Assembly: GCF_002368195.1 (NCBI RefSeq)
Contig: NZ_AP018178.1
Span: 729,738 to 793,737 of the forward strand
Reading direction: 5' to 3'
Length of the DNA stretch: 64,000 nt
Origin: Calothrix sp. NIES-2100
Lineage (GTDB): Bacteria; Cyanobacteriota; Cyanobacteriia; Cyanobacteriales; Nostocaceae
Below the pieces are notes generated by a model. The model worked only from the letters and a program-made list of their open reading frames with translations. It ran no database searches and was not told the DNA's origin. Position numbers and translations under genes: made by a program. This document shows, one piece after another, positions 53,406 through 61,416 of this stretch. Numbering within the stretch: the stretch's first letter is position 1; every line of letters starts with the position of its first letter.

Positions 53406-54239
53406 ATGACGAGTATTATAGAACTCCCTCCTGCTAGACCAATCACACCACACAGTATCTTAGTAGCCCAACTACAGCAAACCCTGAAATTAGCACAACA
53501 GCAAAACATTCCCGCAGAGATATTAGATTCTCTACAGCAAGCGGTGCAATTAGCAGCGGGTTTAGATCCTTACTTAGATGAATACACCACCCTAGAATCA
53601 AGCGCATTAGCAGCATTGGCACAAAGAACCAACCAAGAAGACTGGAGCAAACGCTTTAGTGATGGGGAAACAGTGCGTCAACTAGAACAGGAAATGCTCT
53701 CTGGACATCTTGAAGGACAGACATTGAAAATGTTTGTTTACATGACCAAAGCCAAGCGCATTCTCGAAGTAGGAATGTTTACAGGGTATTCAGCCTTGGC
53801 AATGGCAGAAGCATTACCAAGGGATGGACAACTCATAGCTTGCGAAGTAGATGCTTATGTTGCTCAATTTGCTCAAGCTTGCTTTGATGCATCTCCCGAT
53901 GGTCACAAAATCGTCGTTGAAGTAGCTCCTGCTCTAGAGACACTCTACAAGCTAGCAGCAAACAAAGAATCATTTGATTTAATCTTCATCGATGCCGATA
54001 AAAAGGAGTATGTAGAGTACTTCCAGACCATCTTGGATAATAACTTACTAGCTCCCGACGGCTTAATCTGCGTGGATAATACTTTGTTGCAGGGACAAGT
54101 TTACCTACCACTAGAACAACGCACCGCCAACGGACAAGCGATCGCTCAATTTAACTCTGTTGTCGCCGCAGATTCTCGTGTAGAGCAAGTTCTGTTACCC
54201 ATACGAGATGGTGTGACTCTGATTAGACGGGTAGCGTGA
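53406..54239 (+). CDS. mysB: MAA-pathway O-methyltransferase
   Basis: A 277-residue class I O-methyltransferase that converts demethyl-4-deoxygadusol to 4-deoxygadusol. Motif I is ILEVGMFTGYSALAMAEALP, followed by LIACEVDAYVAQFAQACFDA, the metal-binding FDLIFIDADKKEYVEYF and GLICVDNTLLQG, as in the catechol/caffeoyl-CoA methyltransferase group. Start: GGGAG lies 7-11 bases upstream. The 4-bp gap to mysA shows an operon. Confidence 0.92.
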   Translation: MTSIIELPPARPITPHSILVAQLQQTLKLAQQQNIPAEILDSLQQAVQLAAGLDPYLDEYTTLESSALAALAQRTNQEDWSKRFSDGETVRQLEQEMLSGHLEGQTLKMFVYMTKAKRILEVGMFTGYSALAMAEALPRDGQLIACEVDAYVAQFAQACFDASPDGHKIVVEVAPALETLYKLAANKESFDLIFIDADKKEYVEYFQTILDNNLLAPDGLICVDNTLLQGQVYLPLEQRTANGQAIAQFNSVVAADSRVEQVLLPIRDGVTLIRRVA

Positions 54240-54247
54240 AACAATTT

Positions 54248-54300
54248 TGGATTTTGGATTTTGGATTTTGGATTAAAATTTCCTCAATCCAAAATTGAAA
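54248..54300. repeat. TTTTGGA tandem and inverted copy in the mysB-mysC gap
   Basis: Four copies of TTTTGGA are followed by the inverted sequence AATCCAAAA, so the region can fold. The repeat, with the palindrome at 54344, fills the 155-bp mysB-mysC gap. Confidence 0.55.
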
Positions 54301-54343
54301 CTTTAAAATCTCAAATTTGCTAACGAAAACTGGGAATTAGTTT

Positions 54344-54372
54344 GTAGAGATGTTGCAATGCAACGTCTCTAC
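54344..54372. repeat. GTAGAGATGTTGCA palindrome in the mysB-mysC gap
   Basis: GTAGAGATGTTGCA and TGCAACGTCTCTAC pair around one base with a single T-G wobble. This type of element is scattered in Nostocales genomes. It lies 22 bp before the mysC start and so could affect mysC expression. Confidence 0.7.
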
Positions 54373-54394
54373 AATCAACACAAAGGAAAGACTT

Positions 54395-55792
54395 ATGGCA
54401 CAATCAATTTCTTTATCTTTGCCTTCATCTACAACACCCTCAACGGGTGTGAGGGTGAAGATAGTGGCTCTATTCAAGACTCTCGGTACTCTGACATTAT
54501 TACTAATAGCCTTGCCATTCAATGCTTTGATAGTGTTGATAGCTTTGCTGTGGGGAATTGCGCGATCGCCTTTTACTAAAAAAGCTGTCGTCGCCGCTAA
54601 TCCTCAAACTATCTTGGTAAGTGGAGCCAAGATGACCAAAGCCTTGCAACTTGCGCGTAGTTTTCATGCCGCCGGACATAGAGTTATTCTCATTGAAGGT
54701 CACAAATACTGGTTATCTGGCCATAGATTTTCCCAAGCCGTAAGTCGTTTTTATACAGTTCCCGCACCGCAATCAGATCCAGAAGCTTATATTCAGGCGC
54801 TAGTAGAAATCGTCAAGAAAGAAAAAGTTGACATTTATGTACCTGTATGCAGTCCTGTAGCTAGTTACTACGACTCTTTAGCAAAGCCTACACTATCAGA
54901 ATACTGCGAAGTTTTCCACTTTGATGCAGATATTACCAAGATGCTAGATGATAAATTTGCTTTTACCGATAAAGCGCGATCGCTTGGTTTATCTGTTCCC
55001 AAGTCTTTTAAAATTACCGACCCGCAACAAGTTATCAATTTCGATTTTAGTCAAGAAACTCGCAAATATATACTTAAAAGTATTGCTTACGACTCCGTTC
55101 GCCGCTTAGATTTAACTAAACTTCCTTGCGACAGCCCAGAAGAAACAGCCGCCTTTGTTAATAGTTTACCCATCAGTCCAGAAAATCCTTGGATTATGCA
55201 AGAGTTTATTCCTGGGAAAGAGTTCTGTACACATAGTACAGTCCGGGATGGGGAATTAAGATTGCATTGCTGTTGTCACTCTTCTGCATTTCAAATCAAC
55301 TATGAAAACGTCGAAAATCCCCAAATTCGTGAATGGGTGCAACAATTCGTCAAAAGTTTGCGCCTAACTGGACAAGTTTCTTTCGACTTTATCCAAGCCG
55401 AAGACGGTACAGTTTACGCTATTGAATGCAATCCCCGTACCCATTCAGCAATCACCATGTTTTACAATCATCCTGGTGTGGCAGAGGCCTATTTTGGTAA
55501 AACTCCTTTAGCTGCACCGCTGGAACCCTTGGCAAGTAGCAAGCCTACTTACTGGATATATCACGAAATTTGGCGATTAACTAATATCCGTTCCTGGAAA
55601 CAATTGCAAACCCGGTTGAATATCCTATTCAGGGGAACTGATGCGATTTTCCGCCTTAATGACCCTGTACCATTTTTGACTTTGCATCATTGGCAGATTC
55701 CCTTACTTTTACTTCAGAATCTCCAAAAACTCAAAGGCTGGGTAAAAATAGACTTCAACATTGGCAAACTGGTGGAATTAGGTGGCGATTAA
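54395..55792 (+). CDS. mysC: ATP-grasp ligase making mycosporine-glycine
   Basis: A 465-residue ATP-grasp enzyme that joins glycine to 4-deoxygadusol to give mycosporine-glycine. The N-terminus MAQSISLSLPSSTTPSTGVR is followed by a hydrophobic segment (TLLLIALPFNALIVLIALLW), typical for MysC. ATP-grasp motifs: KYILKSIAYDSVRR, PWIMQEFIPGKEFCTHSTVR and the metal-binding IECNPRTHSAITMF. The ATG at 54395 is preferred (AAAGGAAAG 5-13 bases upstream); an upstream in-frame ATG lies in the palindrome. No mysD or NRPS-like mysE follows. Confidence 0.92.
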   Translation: MAQSISLSLPSSTTPSTGVRVKIVALFKTLGTLTLLLIALPFNALIVLIALLWGIARSPFTKKAVVAANPQTILVSGAKMTKALQLARSFHAAGHRVILIEGHKYWLSGHRFSQAVSRFYTVPAPQSDPEAYIQALVEIVKKEKVDIYVPVCSPVASYYDSLAKPTLSEYCEVFHFDADITKMLDDKFAFTDKARSLGLSVPKSFKITDPQQVINFDFSQETRKYILKSIAYDSVRRLDLTKLPCDSPEETAAFVNSLPISPENPWIMQEFIPGKEFCTHSTVRDGELRLHCCCHSSAFQINYENVENPQIREWVQQFVKSLRLTGQVSFDFIQAEDGTVYAIECNPRTHSAITMFYNHPGVAEAYFGKTPLAAPLEPLASSKPTYWIYHEIWRLTNIRSWKQLQTRLNILFRGTDAIFRLNDPVPFLTLHHWQIPLLLLQNLQKLKGWVKIDFNIGKLVELGGD

Positions 55793-55900
55793 AAGACTAT
55801 TTTCATCTTGTTTTAGTGTCTTTGTTTTCATCACAAAGACAGTAGTAACAATTATAAGCAATTAGAGCCATTTTCATCCAATAACCACAGTGAACGTGGG

Positions 55901-55918
55901 GGCGCAAGGCCTTGCGCC
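55901..55918. repeat. GGCGCAAGGCCTTGCGCC palindrome
   Basis: A perfect 18-bp palindrome flanked by GTGGG and TCCGC, probably a very short member of the GTAGGGGC hairpin family. Confidence 0.65.
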
Positions 55919-55920
55919 TC

Positions 55921-55952
55921 CGCGTGGTCTATTCAACTGAAAAACACTGTAA
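55921..55952. repeat. Direct repeat flanking the RHH gene and hairpin element
   Basis: GCGTGGTCTATTCAACTGAA then AAACACTGTAAA at 55921-55952 recurs at 56346-56377 with four to five changes. Each copy directly follows a GTAGGGGC-type hairpin, so hairpin plus this tail may be one unit duplicated around 56080-56220. Confidence 0.6.
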
Positions 55953-56079
55953 AGTAATTGTGTCCCTCGCTATCCTTTGGGCGATCGCCTACTTCTCAAT
56001 ATCGTAGGCATTAATGTGATTAAGCCCTGGTTCAGCTATTAATAGTTAACTCTTTTTTTCCCAAATATACATTTGACAA

Positions 56080-56220
56080 ATGTCTCACGAGATATACAAC
56101 ATAAAAAATGCCCCTAAAAGTGTGATTTACTGTATGGCGAAAGCTGCGGGAATTACTTTAAATGAGTTATTAATGATAGCTATTAATGAAACCTTGGGGA
56201 ATAATCAAAAGGCGCTATAA
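56080..56220 (+). CDS. Small ribbon-helix-helix protein
   Basis: A 46-residue protein: MSHEIYNIKNAPKSVIYCMA, then KAAGITLNELLMIAINETLG, NNQKAL. The shape (short strand, helix with IYCMAKAAG, turn, helix with LNELLMIAINETL) fits the Arc/CopG ribbon-helix-helix fold, as found in small antitoxins and repressors. No toxin gene follows (a hairpin element comes 60 bp later). It was missed by size filters. Partly supported: strand start is weak. Confidence 0.5.
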   Translation: MSHEIYNIKNAPKSVIYCMAKAAGITLNELLMIAINETLGNNQKAL

Positions 56221-56280
56221 AATCAACAATTTATTGACAAAATTATCATGCCATAAGACTGAAATTATACATTATTCTTC

Positions 56281-56344
56281 GTAGGGGCACAGCATCCACA
56301 ATCTTCTGGTATATACAATAATCTTACTTGTGTCGTGCCCCTAC
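56281..56344. repeat. 64-bp inverted-repeat element (GTAGGGGC family), copy 2
   Basis: Terminal arms GTAGGGGCAC and GTGCCCCTAC are perfect, 44 bases apart. Total length is exactly that of the element at 14103-14166, with the same outer 8 bases but a different interior. Confidence 0.7.
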
Positions 56345-56394
56345 TGCGTGGTCTATTTACTTGAAAAACGCTGTAAAACTAACTTGGGACTGCA

Positions 56395-56427
56395 AGATTC
56401 CGGACTTCTTGAAGAAGTCCGGAATCT
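56395..56427. repeat. AGATTCCGGACTTC hairpin (covarying family, copy 2)
   Basis: Perfect arms AGATTCCGGACTTC (56395-56408) and GAAGTCCGGAATCT (56414-56427). Compared with 37605-37637 two stem pairs have changed on both sides. It lies 11 bp beyond the protease gene stop and may help end that transcript. Confidence 0.75.
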
Positions 56428-56438
56428 GACCCTTCCCA

Positions 56439-59400
56439 TTACCCTGATTGATTGCTAGAATCAAAAATCTGGAAATCACTAGCACTCAAAGCAGGAGCAC
56501 CAGAGATATTAGCAAAAAGCGCACCAGAGCCAAAACCCGCAGCACTACCATTTTCGTTATAGAACAAGCGACCACTACCACTGCTGTAAACAATCAAAGC
56601 ATTGCTAATCGCTACCAGATTATCAGTACTAACACTAGCAAACTCACTCGCCACAGTAAAACCAACACCTAAGTCACTACTGACAGCAGTGAAAGTCAAT
56701 TTATCTAAGTAAATCTTATCTACTCCTACAGCGAAATCAGAGATGGTATCGATGCCAAAATTAGCTGTACTAAAGGTTTTTTCATAAAAAACGAAGCCAT
56801 CAGCACCAATACCACCAATTAACCGATCATTACCCGCACCACCAGTTAATAAATCATCTCCTGCACCACCGTTGAGATTGTCATTACCCGCGTTGCCATA
56901 GAGGGTGTCATTACCATATCCACCATCAAGGGTGTCATTACCATCTAAGCCGTAGAGAGAATTGTTAGCTGGATTACCGATGATGTTATTGTTAATGGCA
57001 TTGCCTATACCCACCTCAGCATATTGAAGGGTGAGGTCCTCAACGTTCGCAGCCTTATCCTCCAAACTATAATCAACCCAGGCATACACAATATCTTTAC
57101 CACTATTGGTATTTTCAATGATGGTATCACTAGTATTATTCACAACGTAAGCGTCATTTCCTATACCACCAATGAGAGTATTTATCCCATTACCGCCATC
57201 AAGGGTGTCATTACCATCTAAGCCGTAAAGAGAATTGTTAGCGTCATTACCGATGATGTAATTGTTGATGGCATTGCCTATACCCACCACAGCATTACCA
57301 CTAAGGGTGAGATCCTCAACGTTCGCAGCCTTAGCATCCAAACTATAATCAACTGAGGCAGATACAACATCTTTACCACCATCGATATCTTCAATGATGG
57401 TATCACTACTAATTCCCACAAAGTACTTGTCATTCCCAATACCGCCATACAGAGTATCATTACCAGCACCGCCATACAGCGTATCATTACCAGCACCACC
57501 GTTGAGAGTGTCATTACCATCTCCACCGTTGAGATCGTCATTGCCATCTCCACCGTTGAGAGAATTGTCAGCATTATTACCGATGATTTTATTGTTGATG
57601 GCATTGCCTATACCCACCACAGCATTACCTATAAGGGTGAGGTCTTCAACGTTCGCAGCCTTAGCATCCAAACTATAATCAACCGAGGCAAACACAACAT
57701 CTTTACCAGCATTGGTATTTTCAATGATGGTATCACTAGTATTACTTATATTATATATATCATTTCCTATACCACCAATGAGAGTATTTGTACCACTACC
57801 ACCATTGAGAATGTCATCACCAGTGCTGCCGTTGATACTGTCATCACCAGCACCACCATTGAGAGTGTCATTACCATCTCCACCATTGAGAGTGTCATTA
57901 CCATCTCCACCGTTCAGGCCATTGTTCTTAGTGTTACCGATAATTATGTTGTTGAGACTGTTGCCCGTACCATAGATTGCAAATGTACCTATGAGAGTTA
58001 GATTCTCAACATTAGCGCCCAGTGTATGACTAACGGATGACTGAACTGTGTCTGTACCTTCATTAGCTTCTTCTGTAACGATATCTCCAAAGCTATCAAC
58101 TATGTAAGTATCGTCACCTCCACCACCCTTAAGAGTATCGTTACCTACGCCACCATTCAGGGTATTGTTGCTAATGTTACCTGTAATTGTATTGTCGAGA
58201 CTATTACCAGCAGCATTGATTGCAAATGTACCTATGAGAGTTAGATTCTCGACATTAGCGCTTAGGGTATAACTAACAGATGACTTAACTGTATCTATAC
58301 CTTCATTAGCTTCTTCTGTAACGACATCTTTAAGGCTATCAACTATGTAAGTGTCGTCACCTCTACCGCCTCTAAGAGTATCGTAACTTACTCCACCATC
58401 GAGAGTATCATTACCTCTACCACCATACAGAACGTTAGCAGCACTATTACCAATAATTTCGTCATTACCATCACCACCAAAAGCATTTTCGATGATAGTT
58501 GTTGCGCTGATAGTCAAGACAGTTTGATTCAGGATACTTTGAGAACCTGGATTCAGGTTGATGTAGGATTTGGAAGTAATCGCTGCTGCATTAATTGTGT
58601 CAGTACCTGAACTATCTGTTAGTGTAGTTGCGCCATAAATGCCATACTCATTGGTGTAGAAATAAGTGTCATTCGCTGTATCTGTATCCCCATATAAATT
58701 TAATTTCCAACTATTGAGAATGCCGATATCTGTGGATTTTAGATCCTTGATTCTGAGCGTCCATTTGCCAGCACTGCTTTCTCCCCAGTGTTGCGTACTA
58801 GAGAGTTTAAACACAATATTATCTTCATCATCCTTCTGATTACCTGGTCGGTTGATCAATGTGCTGATAGTTCCCTTAGGAGAAATCAGTTCAACCACCA
58901 AATCACCCCGATAGGGATGAGTCAGATTAAGTTCTACTTCTACAAAATCAATTTCTATACCCGCAGCGACGTTAAAAGTATGACTAATTCCTGCTGTATT
59001 ATTATCTGGAATAGTCCAACCTAATTGACCTGAAGCATAGGAAAAAGACTGCTCATTGTTAGATTGACTTTGTTTTTGCCAAGTTTCAGCCAAACGCACA
59101 GCAGCAAGAGCATCTACTAAGCCAAATCCAAAGTCATGGCTGGCGTGTAAACCCCCGCCATTCCAATTATTAGCGCCGTTAGTTTGCCAATCATATTTCT
59201 CTGCGCTGTAGAAATCGTTTTTGCGAGCAGAATAGGCAAGAATTTCTTGTATGTCTCGATAACCTAAATTACGATTGGCTTCGAGCATCAGAGCAATTAC
59301 CCCAGAAACTTCAGGTGCAGCAGCTGAAGTGCCATTAAACGAGTCAGTATAGTCTCCTGGGTCGTCTCCTTCAGATCCTTGGCGATCTGTAGTCACAATA

Positions 59401-60125
59401 CTACCAGGAACCCCACTACCAAAAGCTGAAACTAGAATAGAAGCCCCTGGAGTACTGTAAAAAGACGCTGTACCATTATCATTGAGTGCCGCTACACTAA
59501 TGACATAGCGAGAGTTTTGTATGTTGTGATAATTAGTATTCTCGCCCTTCTCACGGCTATTTCCTGCTGACCAAACGATCGCTGTTCCTAATCCATTACG
59601 CCCAAACTGAGCAGCATCTTGAATAGCATGGGCTATTGGGGCAAAACTGGGGTCAAGAAAATTATCCGTAAAGCCGTAGGTGTAACCCCAGCTATTATTA
59701 GCCACATCAACATTGCGTAAGCGCTGCAATGCTCGAATCTTGCTACTACCATCATCCTCAAAGCTAAACCGGAAGGAAGCTAAGGTAGAGCCATAGGCTA
59801 CACCTACACCACCAATACCATTTCCTGCAGCTGCACCAATAATACCTGCAACAGAAGTAGCATGAGCAGCTTCGCCAGCTAGAGGGTAAGGATTACCACT
59901 ATTAGTAACGCCATCATAGTCGATAGAAGTATTGTAATTTGGAGCTAAATCAGGATGATCGTATTCAACTCCACCTTCAAAAACACCAACTGTAACACCG
60001 CGTCCTATATAGTCATTCCAAACATTAACTACGTTGAGATCCATACCAGGAACACCACCGGACTGCCCTGGATTGTAGAGATACCATTGATATTGAAATA
60101 AGGGATCGGAAGGAAAAGTAGGCAT
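56439..60125 (-). CDS. Subtilisin-like S8 peptidase with P-domain and RTX repeats
   Basis: A 1228-residue protein. Residues about 5-345 are a kexin/PrcA-like subtilase. His88 (HATSVAG), oxyanion Asn189 (WSAGNS) and nucleophile Ser267 (NGTSAAAP) are present, but the catalytic Asp position reads Glu50 in VGVFEGGVEYDHPDL (usually (D)DG). Residues about 358-478 are a proprotein-convertase P-domain (SPKGTISTLIN, WTLRIKDL). Residues about 540-1110 are RTX calcium-binding beta-rolls (GGxGNDxL), separated by near-identical linkers with DAKAANVEDLTL. The C-terminus is the type I secretion closing domain (DTISDFAVGVDKIYLDKLTF). There is no signal peptide. It is probably secreted by a type I exporter. 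Confidence 0.88.
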   Translation of the reverse strand: MPTFPSDPLFQYQWYLYNPGQSGGVPGMDLNVVNVWNDYIGRGVTVGVFEGGVEYDHPDLAPNYNTSIDYDGVTNSGNPYPLAGEAAHATSVAGIIGAAAGNGIGGVGVAYGSTLASFRFSFEDDGSSKIRALQRLRNVDVANNSWGYTYGFTDNFLDPSFAPIAHAIQDAAQFGRNGLGTAIVWSAGNSREKGENTNYHNIQNSRYVISVAALNDNGTASFYSTPGASILVSAFGSGVPGSIVTTDRQGSEGDDPGDYTDSFNGTSAAAPEVSGVIALMLEANRNLGYRDIQEILAYSARKNDFYSAEKYDWQTNGANNWNGGGLHASHDFGFGLVDALAAVRLAETWQKQSQSNNEQSFSYASGQLGWTIPDNNTAGISHTFNVAAGIEIDFVEVELNLTHPYRGDLVVELISPKGTISTLINRPGNQKDDEDNIVFKLSSTQHWGESSAGKWTLRIKDLKSTDIGILNSWKLNLYGDTDTANDTYFYTNEYGIYGATTLTDSSGTDTINAAAITSKSYINLNPGSQSILNQTVLTISATTIIENAFGGDGNDEIIGNSAANVLYGGRGNDTLDGGVSYDTLRGGRGDDTYIVDSLKDVVTEEANEGIDTVKSSVSYTLSANVENLTLIGTFAINAAGNSLDNTITGNISNNTLNGGVGNDTLKGGGGDDTYIVDSFGDIVTEEANEGTDTVQSSVSHTLGANVENLTLIGTFAIYGTGNSLNNIIIGNTKNNGLNGGDGNDTLNGGDGNDTLNGGAGDDSINGSTGDDILNGGSGTNTLIGGIGNDIYNISNTSDTIIENTNAGKDVVFASVDYSLDAKAANVEDLTLIGNAVVGIGNAINNKIIGNNADNSLNGGDGNDDLNGGDGNDTLNGGAGNDTLYGGAGNDTLYGGIGNDKYFVGISSDTIIEDIDGGKDVVSASVDYSLDAKAANVEDLTLSGNAVVGIGNAINNYIIGNDANNSLYGLDGNDTLDGGNGINTLIGGIGNDAYVVNNTSDTIIENTNSGKDIVYAWVDYSLEDKAANVEDLTLQYAEVGIGNAINNNIIGNPANNSLYGLDGNDTLDGGYGNDTLYGNAGNDNLNGGAGDDLLTGGAGNDRLIGGIGADGFVFYEKTFSTANFGIDTISDFAVGVDKIYLDKLTFTAVSSDLGVGFTVASEFASVSTDNLVAISNALIVYSSGSGRLFYNENGSAAGFGSGALFANISGAPALSASDFQIFDSSNQSG

Positions 60126-61416
60126 AAGTTTTTGATTTTGACAATTGAATCTAGGATGAATTTACAAAGTAAAGGCAACACAGAAATTAGCCGTTTATGA
60201 ACATATCCGACTAATAAATTTCTGTTAATACAGATGTGAATCTGGCTAGGCAAAGAAAAGCATTGAAACAGGCTACAATTCTTTGCTATTTAACAAATAT
60301 TCCGCAGTATTTTCATTGAAACCATGCTGCGAAACAACACTCTTATTGAAAAAGTGTCAGCAAAATTTTAATTGGTCTATGCCAATTTTTCTTGGTCTAA
60401 CAAATTCGCTCAGAGAAATGTGGGCGGATACCACGCTGGTGCAAAACGTGCAGTCTTGCTTGTGAAAAATAACCCTTGTCAGCAGCCAGAATTTCGACTC
60501 GTTTGCCAGATATACCCGATTTATTGGTTTTGACTTTGATACTGTCGAGAATGGGTATAACCTGTTCTCGTTCAATTTTATTAGCTGCTGTGGTGTGGTT
60601 CGTGCTTGGACAGACCATTACCATCAACAGCATTTAGGTATCAAAATCCCTTGCTATTTATAATGCAAGTAAAGTATGAGGCTTGTGGATGCAACCTACT
60701 ACTCAACTTTGTTTAGTAGTTTACTATATACTTTTATACTTTCCTAGAGAGCAGCTTGGTAGCGTATTATTACTGAATGGCTGTGAGATATACTTTTCAT
60801 CGTCAAATAAATATATATACGTAAATAAACTTAACTATATTAACAATGGTAAAGGGAAAGGAGAAATGAGCGATCGCGCCCACAACCAGGGAATTAAAAT
60901 CAACACCCAATACCCCAGTCTTTTTTGAAATTGGTATAACCACTGAGAAACTCCTGGCTTCGTGGCTGAGGATTTTTAACCATGCCTCTACATACTCAAA
61001 TTAGTTGTTATCTTTTCATCTAATTTGTTGGTAATTCACGAAATTTATTTATAAATTTTTTCTTGATTTCTAGCCAAAAAATATGTATTTATACTGAGGT
61101 TTTCAATGAAGTATTATCCGTCATTTTTATCTGCTTCTCAGTACTTTACTTAAGAGATAGCAGGTAATAAATTCAGATTTTTTGCCTAAAAAAAGTAAAA
61201 ATCAGGAAAATTGGTAACTTTTATAAAGTATTTATATTTATATTTAAATTACTTAAATTAATTCATTAAACAAAGACAATAAATAATTAAAGATTTAATT
61301 AGTTTTAATTCAAAAAAATTCTTGCTTACTTAAAATTAAATTCACTAAATTTATAAGTGAAATTACTAAAAAAATCAGTAGTATTTTCCTAGAAGAAATA
61401 CTTAACTACATCTTTT
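60126..61416. other. Long intergenic region with IS remnant and AT-rich DNA
   Basis: The 1.29-kb gap contains a decayed transposase piece (60357-60633, separate entry). The rest, especially 60960-61416, is very AT-rich with no gene recognised and should hold the HlyD-like gene's promoter. Confidence 0.5.
60357..60633 (-). pseudogene. Remnant of an IS5-type transposase, frameshifted
   Basis: One minus-strand frame reads HTTAANKIEREQVIPILDSI, then VEILAADKGYFSQARLHVLH and QRGIRPHFSERI, matching the central DDE part of IS5-family transposases (ANxHD...LLDSI, ADKGYD, RGIRPxIP). The frame then stops (60397), and the other minus-strand frame continues with RPRKIGIDQLKF, as expected after the IS5 motif. 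Start, end and terminal repeats were not found, so this is an old fragment with a frameshift near 60420. Confidence 0.7.

Larger units (their letters stand above)
55793..56438. other. Intergenic region with four repeat elements and a small RHH gene
   Basis: This gap holds a GGCGCAAGG hairpin, a 32-bp direct repeat (55921 and 56346), a small ribbon-helix-helix gene, a 64-bp GTAGGGGC element and a covarying hairpin, each listed separately. It looks like a landing site for small elements between the MAA genes and the protease. Confidence 0.6.

Noticed and set aside
57278..57975. Open frames opposite the RTX part of the protease
   Set aside because: Same cause: repeats keep several frames open; products are low complexity.
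60683..60928. 81-codon plus frame after the IS remnant
   Set aside because: No ribosome binding site, AT-rich, no family pattern, and it spans a probable promoter region.
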